DNA from: Acidobacteriota bacterium
Lineage (GTDB): Bacteria > Acidobacteriota > Terriglobia > Terriglobales > Acidobacteriaceae
Direction of reading: 5' to 3'
Assembly: GCA_021805265.1 (NCBI GenBank)
Contig: JAJZFR010000352.1
Span: 1-22,187 of the forward strand
Length of the DNA stretch: 22,187 nucleotides
Positions 1 through 7,739 of the stretch are shown piece by piece. Both the position numbers and the translations under genes were made by a program. The notes under the pieces are model-generated. The model searched no databases. It saw only the letters and a list, made by a program, of their open reading frames with translations, and was not told the DNA's origin. How positions within the stretch are numbered: the stretch's first letter is position 1; the number at the start of each line of letters is the position of its first letter.

Positions 1-1
1 G

Positions 2-1363
2 ATATCGAATGGAGTTTTTTCGCTGATGGAGAGAAGTTTTGCGCCGCAGGATGTTCGACTGCGGTCGGTGATTGCACGCGAGAAACAGATGCCCGCGCTG
101 CTTGCCGAGGCGCGTGTGAATCTGCGCAATCCGCCGAAGGTTTATACCGAGATTGCGATCGAGCAACTGCCGGGGATTGTGAGCTTCTTCGAACATGATG
201 TTCCGATGGCTTTTTCCGAAGTCAAAGAACCACAACTTCTCTCGCAGTTTCAAGCCAGCAATGGCGCGGTGATTGAAGGATTGAAGAGCTATCAACACTG
301 GCTGGAGACGGACCTCCTGCCGCAATCGAACGGAGACTTTCGCTGGGGCGCGGACACTTTCCGCAAGAAGCTGGCCTACGACGAGATGGTGGACATTCCA
401 CTGGATCGACTGCTCGGGATTGGCAAGGCGGATCTGGCGAAAAATCAGGCGTCATTCAACCGCTTGGCAAAGGAACTGGAGCCGACGAAGGATCCTCGCG
501 TGGTGCTGGAGGAGCTAGGCGCCGACCATCCGGCACCAGATAGGCTGCTGCAAAGTTTTCACGACACGTTTGATGGGCTGATTTCGTTCATTCAGCAGCA
601 CAATATCGTGACCATTCCGTCGCAGGTGAGGCCGATTCTGGAAGAGACGCCGCCCTTTATGCAGGCGACTACATTTGCCTCGATGGATACTCCCGGACCT
701 TTCGAGCAACATGCGACCGAGGCGTATTTCAATGTGACGCTGCCAGATAAAAGCATGACTCCGGCGCAGGTGGAAAGCTACATGCATTCTTTCAACGTGG
801 GGACGATTGTGAGCACGGCGGTACATGAGGCGTATCCGGGGCACTATGTGCAGTTTCTGTGGGTTCCGCAGGCTCCCAGCCGTGTACGGAAGCTGTTGGG
901 CGCGTCGTCGAATGCCGAAGGATGGGCGCACTACTGCGAGCAGATGATGCTGGATGAAGGCTATGGGCAGCCTGGTGTTGGGGCAAAGGATGCGCGGGAG
1001 TCGAAGCTGCTGCGTCTGGGGCAGTTGCAGGATGCACTGCTGCGCGACGCGCGCTTTGTGGTGGGCATCGAGATGCATACCGGAACAATGACCATGGATC
1101 AGGCGATTCAGTTTTTCGAGCATCAGGGGTATCAGTCGCATGAGACGGCGATGGTCGAGACCAGGCGCGGCACTTCCGACGGCACTTATCTTTACTACAC
1201 GCTCGGCAAGCTCGAGATTCTGAAGCTGCGCAGCGACGTGCAGAAAAAAGAAGGCGCGGCGTTTTCGCTGGAGAAATTTCACGATGCATTCCTCTCGCTG
1301 GGATTTCCACCGATCAAAATTGTGAGACAGGCGATGCTCGGCGATGATTCTCCAATGCTTTAG
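2..1363 (+). CDS. DUF885 family protein (putative metallopeptidase), 5'-truncated
   Basis: The reading frame is open back to the first bases of the window, so the gene starts outside it; about 453 codons remain. From memory, DUF885 proteins are usually nearer 550-600 residues, so an N-terminal part is missing. The family signature H-E-x-x-P-G-H is present (HEAYPGH, nt 824-844), followed by a conserved EGWAHYCEQ block (around nt 920-950). Such motifs point to a zinc-dependent peptidase-like active site. DUF885 proteins are generally annotated as possible carboxypeptidases, and the true substrate is not known. An ATG at nt 26 lies in frame but has no evident ribosome binding site and is probably internal. 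Any export signal would be in the missing part. The gene lies 72 nt upstream of galU on the same strand, with no clear terminator between them. Family assignment is firm; enzymatic role is inference. Confidence 0.87.
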   Translation: MSNGVFSLMERSFAPQDVRLRSVIAREKQMPALLAEARVNLRNPPKVYTEIAIEQLPGIVSFFEHDVPMAFSEVKEPQLLSQFQASNGAVIEGLKSYQHWLETDLLPQSNGDFRWGADTFRKKLAYDEMVDIPLDRLLGIGKADLAKNQASFNRLAKELEPTKDPRVVLEELGADHPAPDRLLQSFHDTFDGLISFIQQHNIVTIPSQVRPILEETPPFMQATTFASMDTPGPFEQHATEAYFNVTLPDKSMTPAQVESYMHSFNVGTIVSTAVHEAYPGHYVQFLWVPQAPSRVRKLLGASSNAEGWAHYCEQMMLDEGYGQPGVGAKDARESKLLRLGQLQDALLRDARFVVGIEMHTGTMTMDQAIQFFEHQGYQSHETAMVETRRGTSDGTYLYYTLGKLEILKLRSDVQKKEGAAFSLEKFHDAFLSLGFPPIKIVRQAMLGDDSPML

Positions 1364-1435
1364 TTGAGCGCAGTTTCAGCGCACGACATGTTCTGAACAG
1401 ATGTCTGGTAAACCACGTAAAGGAGAATGTTGCGT

Positions 1436-2311
1436 ATGAGCAAGCGGGTACGGACAGCGGTATTTCCAGCAGGCGGCCTGGGGACGCGTTTTCTTCCGGC
1501 CACGAAAGTGATTCCGAAAGAGATGCTCGCTCTGGTGGATAAGCCGATCATCCAGTATGGAGTGGAAGAAGCAATTGCCGCAGGGATCGAACACATCATC
1601 TTCATCACGGGTCGCGGCAAGGGCGCGATGGAGGACCACTTCGACATCAGTTATGAACTGGATGCGACGCTCGAGCGGAAGGGCAAGCGCGAGCTGCTCG
1701 AAGTGTCCAGAAAAATCTCATCGATGGCGCGGATTTCCTATGTTCGGCAGAAGGAACCGATGGGCCTCGGCCATGCAGTCCTGTGCGCGAAGCAGCTCAT
1801 TGGGGATGAGCCGTTCGCGGTGATTCTGCCCGATGATGTGATCGATGCACCGACCCCGTGCATTGGCCAGATGATGAAAGTGTATGACGAGCTGGAGGGG
1901 TCGGTGCTCGCGACGATGACCATTGAAGGGCCAGCGATCAGCGCCTATGGAGTGCTGGCCGGAGCGCAGGATGCATCGAATCCGCGGCTCTACAACTGCA
2001 CCGGAATGGTGGAGAAGCCGAAGTTCGAGGAGGCTCCGTCGAAGCAGGCGATTATCGGGCGCTACATCCTTACGCCGGGTATCTTTGCCATACTGGAGAA
2101 GACGGGTTTTGGCGCGGGCGGCGAATTGCAATTGACGGATGGAATTCTGGCTCTTCTGCGCGAAGAAAAAGTTTATGGCTACACATTTGAAGGCAAGCGA
2201 TTCGATGCTGGTGACAAGTTTGGCATGTTGCAGGCGACGGTCGAGTTCGCGCTGAAGCGGCCGGAGTTCGGCGAGCGTTTTCGCGCGTTTCTGCAATCGG
2301 TGATTGCTTAA
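1436..2311 (+). CDS. galU: UTP--glucose-1-phosphate uridylyltransferase
   Basis: Makes UDP-glucose from UTP and glucose-1-phosphate in the cytoplasm, feeding polysaccharide and trehalose synthesis. The 291-residue protein has the nucleotidyltransferase signature near its N-terminus (AGGLGTRFLPATK, residues 12-24), the PKEML block just after it, a VEKPKF segment in the middle and the GKRFDAGDK segment near the C-terminus, all typical of bacterial GalU. Length matches the family (about 280-300). An in-frame ATG at nt 1427 lies only one base from the AGGAG at 1421-1425. The ATG at 1436 has a 10-nt spacing from it, so I chose 1436. A phosphohexomutase gene follows 35 nt downstream on the same strand, so the two genes probably form an operon that turns glucose-6-phosphate into UDP-glucose. 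Confidence 0.95.
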   Translation: MSKRVRTAVFPAGGLGTRFLPATKVIPKEMLALVDKPIIQYGVEEAIAAGIEHIIFITGRGKGAMEDHFDISYELDATLERKGKRELLEVSRKISSMARISYVRQKEPMGLGHAVLCAKQLIGDEPFAVILPDDVIDAPTPCIGQMMKVYDELEGSVLATMTIEGPAISAYGVLAGAQDASNPRLYNCTGMVEKPKFEEAPSKQAIIGRYILTPGIFAILEKTGFGAGGELQLTDGILALLREEKVYGYTFEGKRFDAGDKFGMLQATVEFALKRPEFGERFRAFLQSVIA

Positions 2312-2346
2312 TTCTGCTCATACAAATACAGGAAGGATAAGCGAGA

Positions 2347-3804
2347 GTGAAGTGTATGTCTCATCCAGGGATTCGATTCGGCACCGACGGCTGGCGCGGA
2401 GTGATCGCAGACGATTTCACGTTTGAGAATGTCCGTATCGCAGCCGCAGCGGTTGCCTCTTACCTGCTGGAGACTAACGATGCGCGCGAGGCGGCGACGC
2501 GAGGCGTTTGCATCGGTTACGATTCTCGATTCCTGTCGGCGCAGTTTGCGTCCGCTTGCGCGGAGGTGTTATCGGGAGCGGGTATTCCGGTTGCACTCGG
2601 TCATACGGTGACGCCGACGCCAGCGCTCTCGATGGCGGTGCGGGATCGTGGCGCGGCGGGCGGAATCATGATTACTTCTTCACACAATCCATTCCAATGG
2701 AATGGTGTGAAGTACAAGGGGTGGTTTGGCGGCTCGGGCACACCGGCGATGATCGCTTCGATAGAAGCAAAGCTGGGCGCGCCGCTTCCAGTAACCAGCA
2801 AGCCTGCGAAGATTGAGACCGTGGATTTCATTGCACCCTACATGAAGTCGGTCGAGGAGTTCGTCGATCTGGATGCGATTGCGCGGTCGGGACGCAAGTT
2901 TGCCATCGACTCGATGTACGGTGCCGGGCAAACGCTGATAGCGGACGTATTGACCAGGATCGGCGTGGCTCATGAGCTGATTCGCGGTGCAATCGACCCA
3001 TTGTTTCCGGGGATCAATCCCGAGCCGATCGAGCCGAATATTCGCGCGCTAGGCGAGTGTGTTGTGGCGCATGGATCCGATGCCGGATTGTGTACGGACG
3101 GCGATGCAGACCGGATTGGCGCGACCGACGAACACGGTGTTTTTGTTGACCCGCACAAGATATTCAGTGTGCTGCTGAACTGGGTGTTGAAGCGCAAGGG
3201 CTGGCCGGGCGATGTGACGAGAGCGTTCAATACGACGAAGATGCTGGACCGCATCTGCGCGAAGTACGGACGAAAGATTCACGAGCATGGCATCGGCTTC
3301 AAATATGTGGTGGACTACATGCTCAAGCAACAGATTGTGATGGGCGGCGAGGAGTCTGGCGGGATCGGATTCCAGCGTCACCTGCCGGAGCGGGACGGGA
3401 TACTGAATGCGTTACTGCTGGCGAATGTGATGGCGGATGAAGGCAAGACGCTGGGCGAACTGGTGGCGGATTTGCAGGCAGAGTTTGGTGAGCACCAGTA
3501 TGGACGAATTGACTTGCATATTTCCGATGAGATCAAGAGCCGAGCGATAGACCGGGCGCGTGCGTTGAAGGCGGGTGATCCAGCCTTTGCGGGGATGAAG
3601 ATCGAGCGCGTGGAGACGCTGGACGGGGTGAAGTTTTACCTGAAGAATCCAGAGGCGCGGACCAGGCCAAATGCAGCAGAGACGTGGCTGCTGCTGCGAG
3701 CGAGCGGGACGGAACCGCTGATGCGGATTTACTGTGAAAGCTGCTCGAAGGAGAGTGTTGCGCGGCTGTTGGAAGCGGCGCGCGGGTTTGCGCTGGAGAG
3801 TTGA
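2347..3804 (+). CDS. phosphoglucomutase/phosphomannomutase (alpha-D-phosphohexomutase family)
   Basis: Interconverts hexose 6-phosphate and hexose 1-phosphate. The 485-residue protein has all four hallmark sites of the family: the phosphoserine loop TSSHNP (residues 110-115, catalytic Ser112), the metal-binding DGDADR (251-256), the sugar-specificity loop GGEESGGIG (about 333-341) and the C-terminal phosphate-binding RASGTEPLMR. The family does not reveal whether glucose or mannose is preferred, but the position right after galU favours glucose-1-phosphate supply. The start used is GTG at 2347, with AAGGA (2333-2337) 9 nt upstream. An ATG three codons later (2356) is an alternative with a weaker upstream purine stretch. 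The gene is followed by a strong rho-independent terminator. Confidence 0.93.
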   Translation: MKCMSHPGIRFGTDGWRGVIADDFTFENVRIAAAAVASYLLETNDAREAATRGVCIGYDSRFLSAQFASACAEVLSGAGIPVALGHTVTPTPALSMAVRDRGAAGGIMITSSHNPFQWNGVKYKGWFGGSGTPAMIASIEAKLGAPLPVTSKPAKIETVDFIAPYMKSVEEFVDLDAIARSGRKFAIDSMYGAGQTLIADVLTRIGVAHELIRGAIDPLFPGINPEPIEPNIRALGECVVAHGSDAGLCTDGDADRIGATDEHGVFVDPHKIFSVLLNWVLKRKGWPGDVTRAFNTTKMLDRICAKYGRKIHEHGIGFKYVVDYMLKQQIVMGGEESGGIGFQRHLPERDGILNALLLANVMADEGKTLGELVADLQAEFGEHQYGRIDLHISDEIKSRAIDRARALKAGDPAFAGMKIERVETLDGVKFYLKNPEARTRPNAAETWLLLRASGTEPLMRIYCESCSKESVARLLEAARGFALES

Positions 3805-3829
3805 CGGAAGGGTTGATTTAAGAGAAAGT

Positions 3830-3866
3830 GAGGCGGATTCGATGCTTGAATCCGCCTCGCATTTTT
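3830..3866 (+). terminator. rho-independent terminator after the phosphohexomutase gene
   Basis: A perfect 11-bp stem (GAGGCGGATTC at 3830-3840 pairing with GAATCCGCCTC at 3848-3858) has a 7-nt loop and is followed by GCA and five T residues (3862-3866). It sits between two convergent genes, 26 nt past the mutase stop and 16 nt past the serA stop on the other strand. The hairpin also exists on the minus strand, but the following tract there (ACTTTCTCTTAAAT) is a weaker U-run. It is therefore mainly a plus-strand terminator and may also serve serA. Confidence 0.9.
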
Positions 3867-3881
3867 GGCTGCGCCCCATTG

Positions 3882-5720
3882 TTACATCAGTCGAACGAGG
3901 CGGGCTTCAAGAAGCGCTTTGACGGTTGCGAGAGCATCCAATACATTGGGGTTGACTGGCTCGTCGACCTGGACCACGGAGAGCGCTTTCATGGGGTTTT
4001 CTGCGGTGGCTGCGCGACGTCGTTCGCGGCCCAGGGCGAAGTTGGCAATGTTGACGCCCTGCTGGCCGAGGACTGTGCCGATGTTGCCGATGACGCCGGG
4101 CACGTCGAGATTTCTGCAGACGAGCAGGGTTCCTTCGAGAGGGGACTCGATGTCGATGCCGTCGAGGGCAAGCAGGCGTGGCTGTTCGCCGTGGAGAACC
4201 GTGCCTGTGGCCTGGCTGGAACCGAGGCCGTCGTGGATGGCGATGGTGAGTACGTCGGCAGCGCCACCGCGCGCGGAGGGTTCTTTTTCTTCGTGGAGGC
4301 GGATGCCGCGTTCCAGGGCAACGGCATGGGCGTTGATGCGATTGACGTTGTCAGAGCCAGCGAGCAGGCCAGCGATAGCGGCGTTGCGGAGAAGCTCGGT
4401 TTTTCCTTCGGCAAGCAATCCGGAGTAGGTGAGGTGAATGCTTTCAATGCTGCGTGGCGCGGCTTGAGAGAGAAAGCTGCCCAGCCGACTAGCGAGGTCG
4501 ATGTACGGCGCAAGCTGAACGTACTCCTCGTGGGTCAGCGAGGTCACGTTGACGGCATTCTGGACGACGCCGAGCTTGAGGTAGTCGCGGACTTGGCGTG
4601 CCAACTGGATGCCGATAGCTTCTTGAGCTTCGTCGGTGGATCCTGCGATGTGTGGCGTCAGCAGAACGTTGGGAAGATTGAAGTAGGGTGAGTCGCTGAG
4701 CGGCTCTGCGGGGAAGACGTCGAGTGCCGCTCCGCCTACCTGGTCCGACTTCAGCGCGTCCACGAGCGCATCCTGCTCGATGAGTTCGCCTCGCGCGCAG
4801 TTGAGGATACGGACGCCTTTTTTCATGGTGCTGAGCGTCTGCGCGTTGACGATGCCCTGGGTCTGTGGGGTGAGGCCGACATGCAGGGTGAGGTAGTCGG
4901 CGGCGGCGAAAAGCTCCTCCGTGGAGACGAGCCGGATGCCAGCTTCGCGGGCAACAGCGGGCGAGACGAAGGGATCGTGGCCGAGCAGTTCCATGCCGAA
5001 GCCGCGGGCGCGTTTGGCGACCTCGAGGCCGATGCGCCCGAGGCCGAGGATGGCGAGAGTCTTGCCGCGCAGCTCGACGCCCTGCAAGGATTTTTTCTCC
5101 CATTTGCCCGCGTGCATCGAGGTGTTTGCGACCGCGAGTTTGCGGGCTAGAGCGATCATCAGTCCGAGCGTGAGTTCAGCGACAGCCACGGCGTTGGCTC
5201 CCGGCGTGTTCATGACGACGATGCCCCGTCGCGTGGCCGCGTCGGTGTCGATGTTGTCCACGCCCACGCCGGCTCGCCCGATCACACGCAGCCGCGGGGC
5301 ATTTTCGAGCAGCGCTTCATCGACCTCGACGGCGGAGCGGACAACGAGCGCGTCAGCATCGGCGAGCGCCTCAGCCAGTCCGCCGGGAAGCGCAGCAACC
5401 TTGTCGTGGGTAAGAATCTGCCATTCAGGCTCTTCGGCCAGCACCGCGAGAGTGGCAGGGGAGACTTTTTCAGCGAGGACGAGCTTCATGGGAAGGCCTT
5501 TCGGGATTTTGTGCGTTTCGTATTCATCAAAGCGGATGTTGTTCTGCTGGCAGAAGATGTCGAAGATGCGAACGACTGAGGCCTGTGGTTTGCCCTCGCC
5601 CTGCTCATACTTCCAGATGGAGTTGGGGTGGACGCCGAGTTTCTCCGCCATCTGGTACTGATAGAGGTTGAGTTGCTTGCGGGCAAGGATGAGTTTTTCG
5701 CCAAATGTCAGTTCGGGCAT
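3882..5720 (-). CDS. serA: XRE helix-turn-helix / D-3-phosphoglycerate dehydrogenase fusion
   Basis: The dehydrogenase oxidises 3-phosphoglycerate to 3-phosphohydroxypyruvate, the first step of serine synthesis. As read from ATG 5720 (AAGGA 7 nt upstream) the protein has 612 residues. Residues 1-77 form a Cro/C1-type helix-turn-helix (QMAEKLGVHPNSIWKYEQG). Residues 78-612 are a complete SerA of 535 residues: NAD-binding GLGRIG (226-231), catalytic Arg310, Glu339 and His357 (NCARGEL, PAEP, TPHIAGS), then the ASB region and a C-terminal ACT domain (about 530-612). The two parts share one frame with no stop between them. A second ATG at 5489, where ordinary SerA begins, has its own AAAGG 7 nt upstream, so a full-length fusion and a plain SerA could both be made. 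The ACT domain suggests feedback control. It is the second gene after an aminotransferase, with a 16-nt gap. A separate HTH gene joined by loss of a stop, or a sequencing error, are the alternatives. Confidence 0.92.
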   Translation of the reverse strand: MPELTFGEKLILARKQLNLYQYQMAEKLGVHPNSIWKYEQGEGKPQASVVRIFDIFCQQNNIRFDEYETHKIPKGLPMKLVLAEKVSPATLAVLAEEPEWQILTHDKVAALPGGLAEALADADALVVRSAVEVDEALLENAPRLRVIGRAGVGVDNIDTDAATRRGIVVMNTPGANAVAVAELTLGLMIALARKLAVANTSMHAGKWEKKSLQGVELRGKTLAILGLGRIGLEVAKRARGFGMELLGHDPFVSPAVAREAGIRLVSTEELFAAADYLTLHVGLTPQTQGIVNAQTLSTMKKGVRILNCARGELIEQDALVDALKSDQVGGAALDVFPAEPLSDSPYFNLPNVLLTPHIAGSTDEAQEAIGIQLARQVRDYLKLGVVQNAVNVTSLTHEEYVQLAPYIDLASRLGSFLSQAAPRSIESIHLTYSGLLAEGKTELLRNAAIAGLLAGSDNVNRINAHAVALERGIRLHEEKEPSARGGAADVLTIAIHDGLGSSQATGTVLHGEQPRLLALDGIDIESPLEGTLLVCRNLDVPGVIGNIGTVLGQQGVNIANFALGRERRRAATAENPMKALSVVQVDEPVNPNVLDALATVKALLEARLVRLM

Positions 5721-5736
5721 GGGTAAGTCCTTTTTG

Positions 5737-6972
5737 CTACTGGCTTTTGCTTCGGCAGCAGGTATCGCGGCCACAGAGACAATGGCGAGTGAGACCCTCG
5801 CCGGGCACGCGCTCGGCAAAGACCTGTTGCGCTGCGGCCAAGGCTTGACCGAACTGAATGGGCAGGTTGAGTGAATCGCGAGCGATGAATTCAAGAGCGC
5901 CGAGCAGTGCGATCGTGTCCATGTAGTCGAAGAAGCCCAGATGCGCGATGCGGAAAATCCTGCCCTGCATCTCGCCCTGACCGTTTGCGATGACCGCTCC
6001 AAAGCGTGCCTTGAGCGCCTTGACGACGGCTCCGGAGTCGAGGCCCTCGGGTACTGCGACGGCGGTTGCGGCGGCAGAGGGAGCAGTGGGCGCGAAAAGC
6101 GTGAAACCCAGCTTCTGAAGTCCGGCGCGGGTCATGGCGGCGCATGTTTCAGCATTCTCGATCAGCAGTTTGCGCCCCTCGACCAGATCGCCGCCAGCCT
6201 GGCCCGCGATATAGTCCAGCGCCGCGCCAAGGCCGGCGATGAGCGCGACGGCGGGTGTGTAGGCACTTTCGCCTTTGCCGGCGACCTTGCGCTCCTTGCG
6301 CAGATCGAAGTAATAGCGTGGATTTTTGCTGGTTTCCATGGCTGCCCAGGCGCGCTCGCTCACGCTGAGGTAGGCCAGTCCGGGCGGGATCATGACTGCC
6401 TTCTGCGATCCGCCGATGAGCACATCGATGCCCCAGGCATCGACGTCGAAGTGGGTGGTGCCGAGGCCGGTGATGGCGTCCACGACGAGCAGCGGCTTGG
6501 TGTCTGTCGCACTGAGCGTCTCGGCAACGGCCTGAACGCAGTGGCGAACGGCGGTCGAGGTCTCCGTCGCCTGCATGAAAACCGCGCGGGTGTCGGGATG
6601 GATAGCGGCGCTCACCTGGGCGAGATCGAAGGTCTGGCCGTAGGGCGCGCTGACAAGATCGATCTGGCAGCCAAAGGCTTTGGCCAGGGCAACCCAGCGC
6701 TCGCCGAATTTACCGGCGGAGAGCACGAGAATGCGGTCGCCGGGCGAGGTGAGGTTGCTGACGGCGGCCTCCATGGCTCCGGTTCCGGAACTGGAAAGCA
6801 GGATGACATCGTTCTGAGTGCCGACAAAAAGCTTGAGCTGGGCCAGAACCTTGGAATAGAGCGCACGGAACTCGGCGGTGCGGTGATGCATGTCTGCGGC
6901 GGCCATGGCGAACTGCGCGGCGGGCAGCAGCGGAGTTGGACCGGGGGTATAGAGTCGTGTTTTGCGAAACAT
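5737..6972 (-). CDS. class V pyridoxal-phosphate aminotransferase (alanine--glyoxylate / serine-type)
   Basis: A 411-residue fold-type I enzyme of the class V group that includes alanine-glyoxylate and serine-glyoxylate aminotransferases. Visible features are the N-terminal YTPGPTPL block (8-15), the cofactor phosphate loop SSGTGAMEAA (61-70), the aspartate that contacts the PLP ring nitrogen (VVDAITG, Asp165) and the Schiff-base lysine in GGSQKAVMIPPG (Lys191). The start is ATG 6972 with AAGGAG 10 nt upstream; the frame extends further upstream without support. Because it precedes serA by 16 nt, it most likely performs the transamination step of serine synthesis (phosphohydroxypyruvate to phosphoserine), as class V enzymes paired with serA are thought to do. 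The sequence alone does not prove this. Unusually, the C-terminus carries a short cysteine-rich tail (HCLCGRDTCC, residues 397-406). Confidence 0.88.
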   Translation of the reverse strand: MFRKTRLYTPGPTPLLPAAQFAMAAADMHHRTAEFRALYSKVLAQLKLFVGTQNDVILLSSSGTGAMEAAVSNLTSPGDRILVLSAGKFGERWVALAKAFGCQIDLVSAPYGQTFDLAQVSAAIHPDTRAVFMQATETSTAVRHCVQAVAETLSATDTKPLLVVDAITGLGTTHFDVDAWGIDVLIGGSQKAVMIPPGLAYLSVSERAWAAMETSKNPRYYFDLRKERKVAGKGESAYTPAVALIAGLGAALDYIAGQAGGDLVEGRKLLIENAETCAAMTRAGLQKLGFTLFAPTAPSAAATAVAVPEGLDSGAVVKALKARFGAVIANGQGEMQGRIFRIAHLGFFDYMDTIALLGALEFIARDSLNLPIQFGQALAAAQQVFAERVPGEGLTRHCLCGRDTCCRSKSQ

Positions 6973-7053
6973 GCTGATGAATCTCCTTGTTCGAGCGACA
7001 GTGGGTTGGAGCGACAGTGGCCAGCGCCTTTGCGCGTCGGCAATAATCACATA

Positions 7054-7080
7054 ATACACATAAATGTGATTTATGTGTAT
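7054..7080. promoter_or_regulatory. 27-bp palindrome, candidate operator of the aminotransferase-serA operon
   Basis: A perfect 11-bp inverted repeat (ATACACATAAA at 7054-7064 and TTTATGTGTAT at 7070-7080) has a 5-bp centre. It is overlapped by a second, 8-bp inverted pair (AATCACAT at 7045-7052 and ATGTGATT at 7064-7071). It is AT-rich in a GC-rich setting and lies 81 bp before the aminotransferase start and 97 bp before the divergent yqeY-like start. On the minus strand a loose promoter, TTGGCA (7093-7098) and ATAAAT (7069-7074) with 18-bp spacing, would be partly covered by the palindrome, consistent with repression. The bound regulator is unknown; the HTH domain fused to SerA is an obvious candidate. 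Confidence 0.6.
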
Positions 7081-7177
7081 ACCTCCAGCGCTTGCCAAAG
7101 CTCGAAAATGTGGCCCGCGCGGCTTGTGTGCGGAAAATGGATAGAATCGAAAAGCGAGCTACAGGAAAGGAAACACC

Positions 7178-7663
7178 ATGGCAGACACGTTGGAAGAGCA
7201 GGTTAAAAAGGCCACGATTGACGCAATGAAGGCGCGGGATGGCGAGCGGACGACAACCCTGAGGATGATCAGCGCGGCCCTCAAGAACAAGGCGATCGAG
7301 AAGCGGGCCAAGTCCACCGAGCCAGTGACCGATGCCGAACAGCAGCAGGTGTTGGCTGGGATGATCAAGCAGAGGCGGGACTCGATCGAGCAATTTACCA
7401 AGGGAAATCGTCCGGAGTTGGCCGCGAAGGAAGCGGTTGAGATTGAGCTGATCGAAGGTTTCCTGCCAAAGGCGCTGGGCCAGGAGGAGCTGCGCGCGTT
7501 GGTGGTGGCGGCGATAGAATCCGTTGCCGCGGCGAGTGGGCAAAGGCCGACGGCGAAGGAGATGGGTACGGTGATCAAGGCTGTGCAGGGGCGATTGGTG
7601 GCGGAGGGACTCCGCGCCGAGGGTCGCGTGGTGAGCGAGATGGTGAAGGCGGAGCTGGGCTGA
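7178..7663 (+). CDS. GatB/YqeY domain-containing protein
   Basis: A 161-residue cytoplasmic protein of the YqeY family (usual length about 150). The alpha-helical YqeY fold resembles the tail domain of the GatB subunit of tRNA amidotransferase, but the function of stand-alone YqeY proteins is unsettled. Family-typical segments are visible: an N-terminal helix with AMKARDGERTTTLRMI, a central YIKQR-like MIKQRRDSIEQF, an ELIEGFLPKALG segment, and the C-terminal KEMGTVIKAVQGRL. The start ATG has AGGAAAGG roughly 8 nt upstream. It is transcribed divergently from the aminotransferase-serA operon and is followed after 76 nt by a glycoside hydrolase gene on the same strand. Confidence 0.93.
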   Translation: MADTLEEQVKKATIDAMKARDGERTTTLRMISAALKNKAIEKRAKSTEPVTDAEQQQVLAGMIKQRRDSIEQFTKGNRPELAAKEAVEIELIEGFLPKALGQEELRALVVAAIESVAAASGQRPTAKEMGTVIKAVQGRLVAEGLRAEGRVVSEMVKAELG

Positions 7664-7739
7664 GTTTCACGGGTGGAATCGTTTTTCAGGTGACGGGTTG
7701 GCCAGTGCGGGAATAGTATTTCTGCGAGGTGAGCCGGAG

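Noticed and set aside
1389..1399. TGTTC-T-GAACA palindrome before galU as a regulator site
   Set aside because: Only 5-bp arms and no second copy in the window; too short to separate from chance.
3828..4691. 287-codon plus-strand open frame opposite serA
   Set aside because: It begins inside the terminator hairpin and runs antisense to the conserved ACT and ASB regions of SerA; no family resemblance.
5721..6002. Upstream extension of the SerA frame beyond the helix-turn-helix start
   Set aside because: These codons overlap the 3' end of the aminotransferase gene in another frame and show no domain, while ATG 5720 has a good ribosome binding site.
5941..7206. 421-codon plus-strand open frame opposite the aminotransferase gene
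   Set aside because: It lies antisense to a clear aminotransferase gene, has no ribosome binding site or recognisable domain, and is explained by codon bias in GC-rich DNA.
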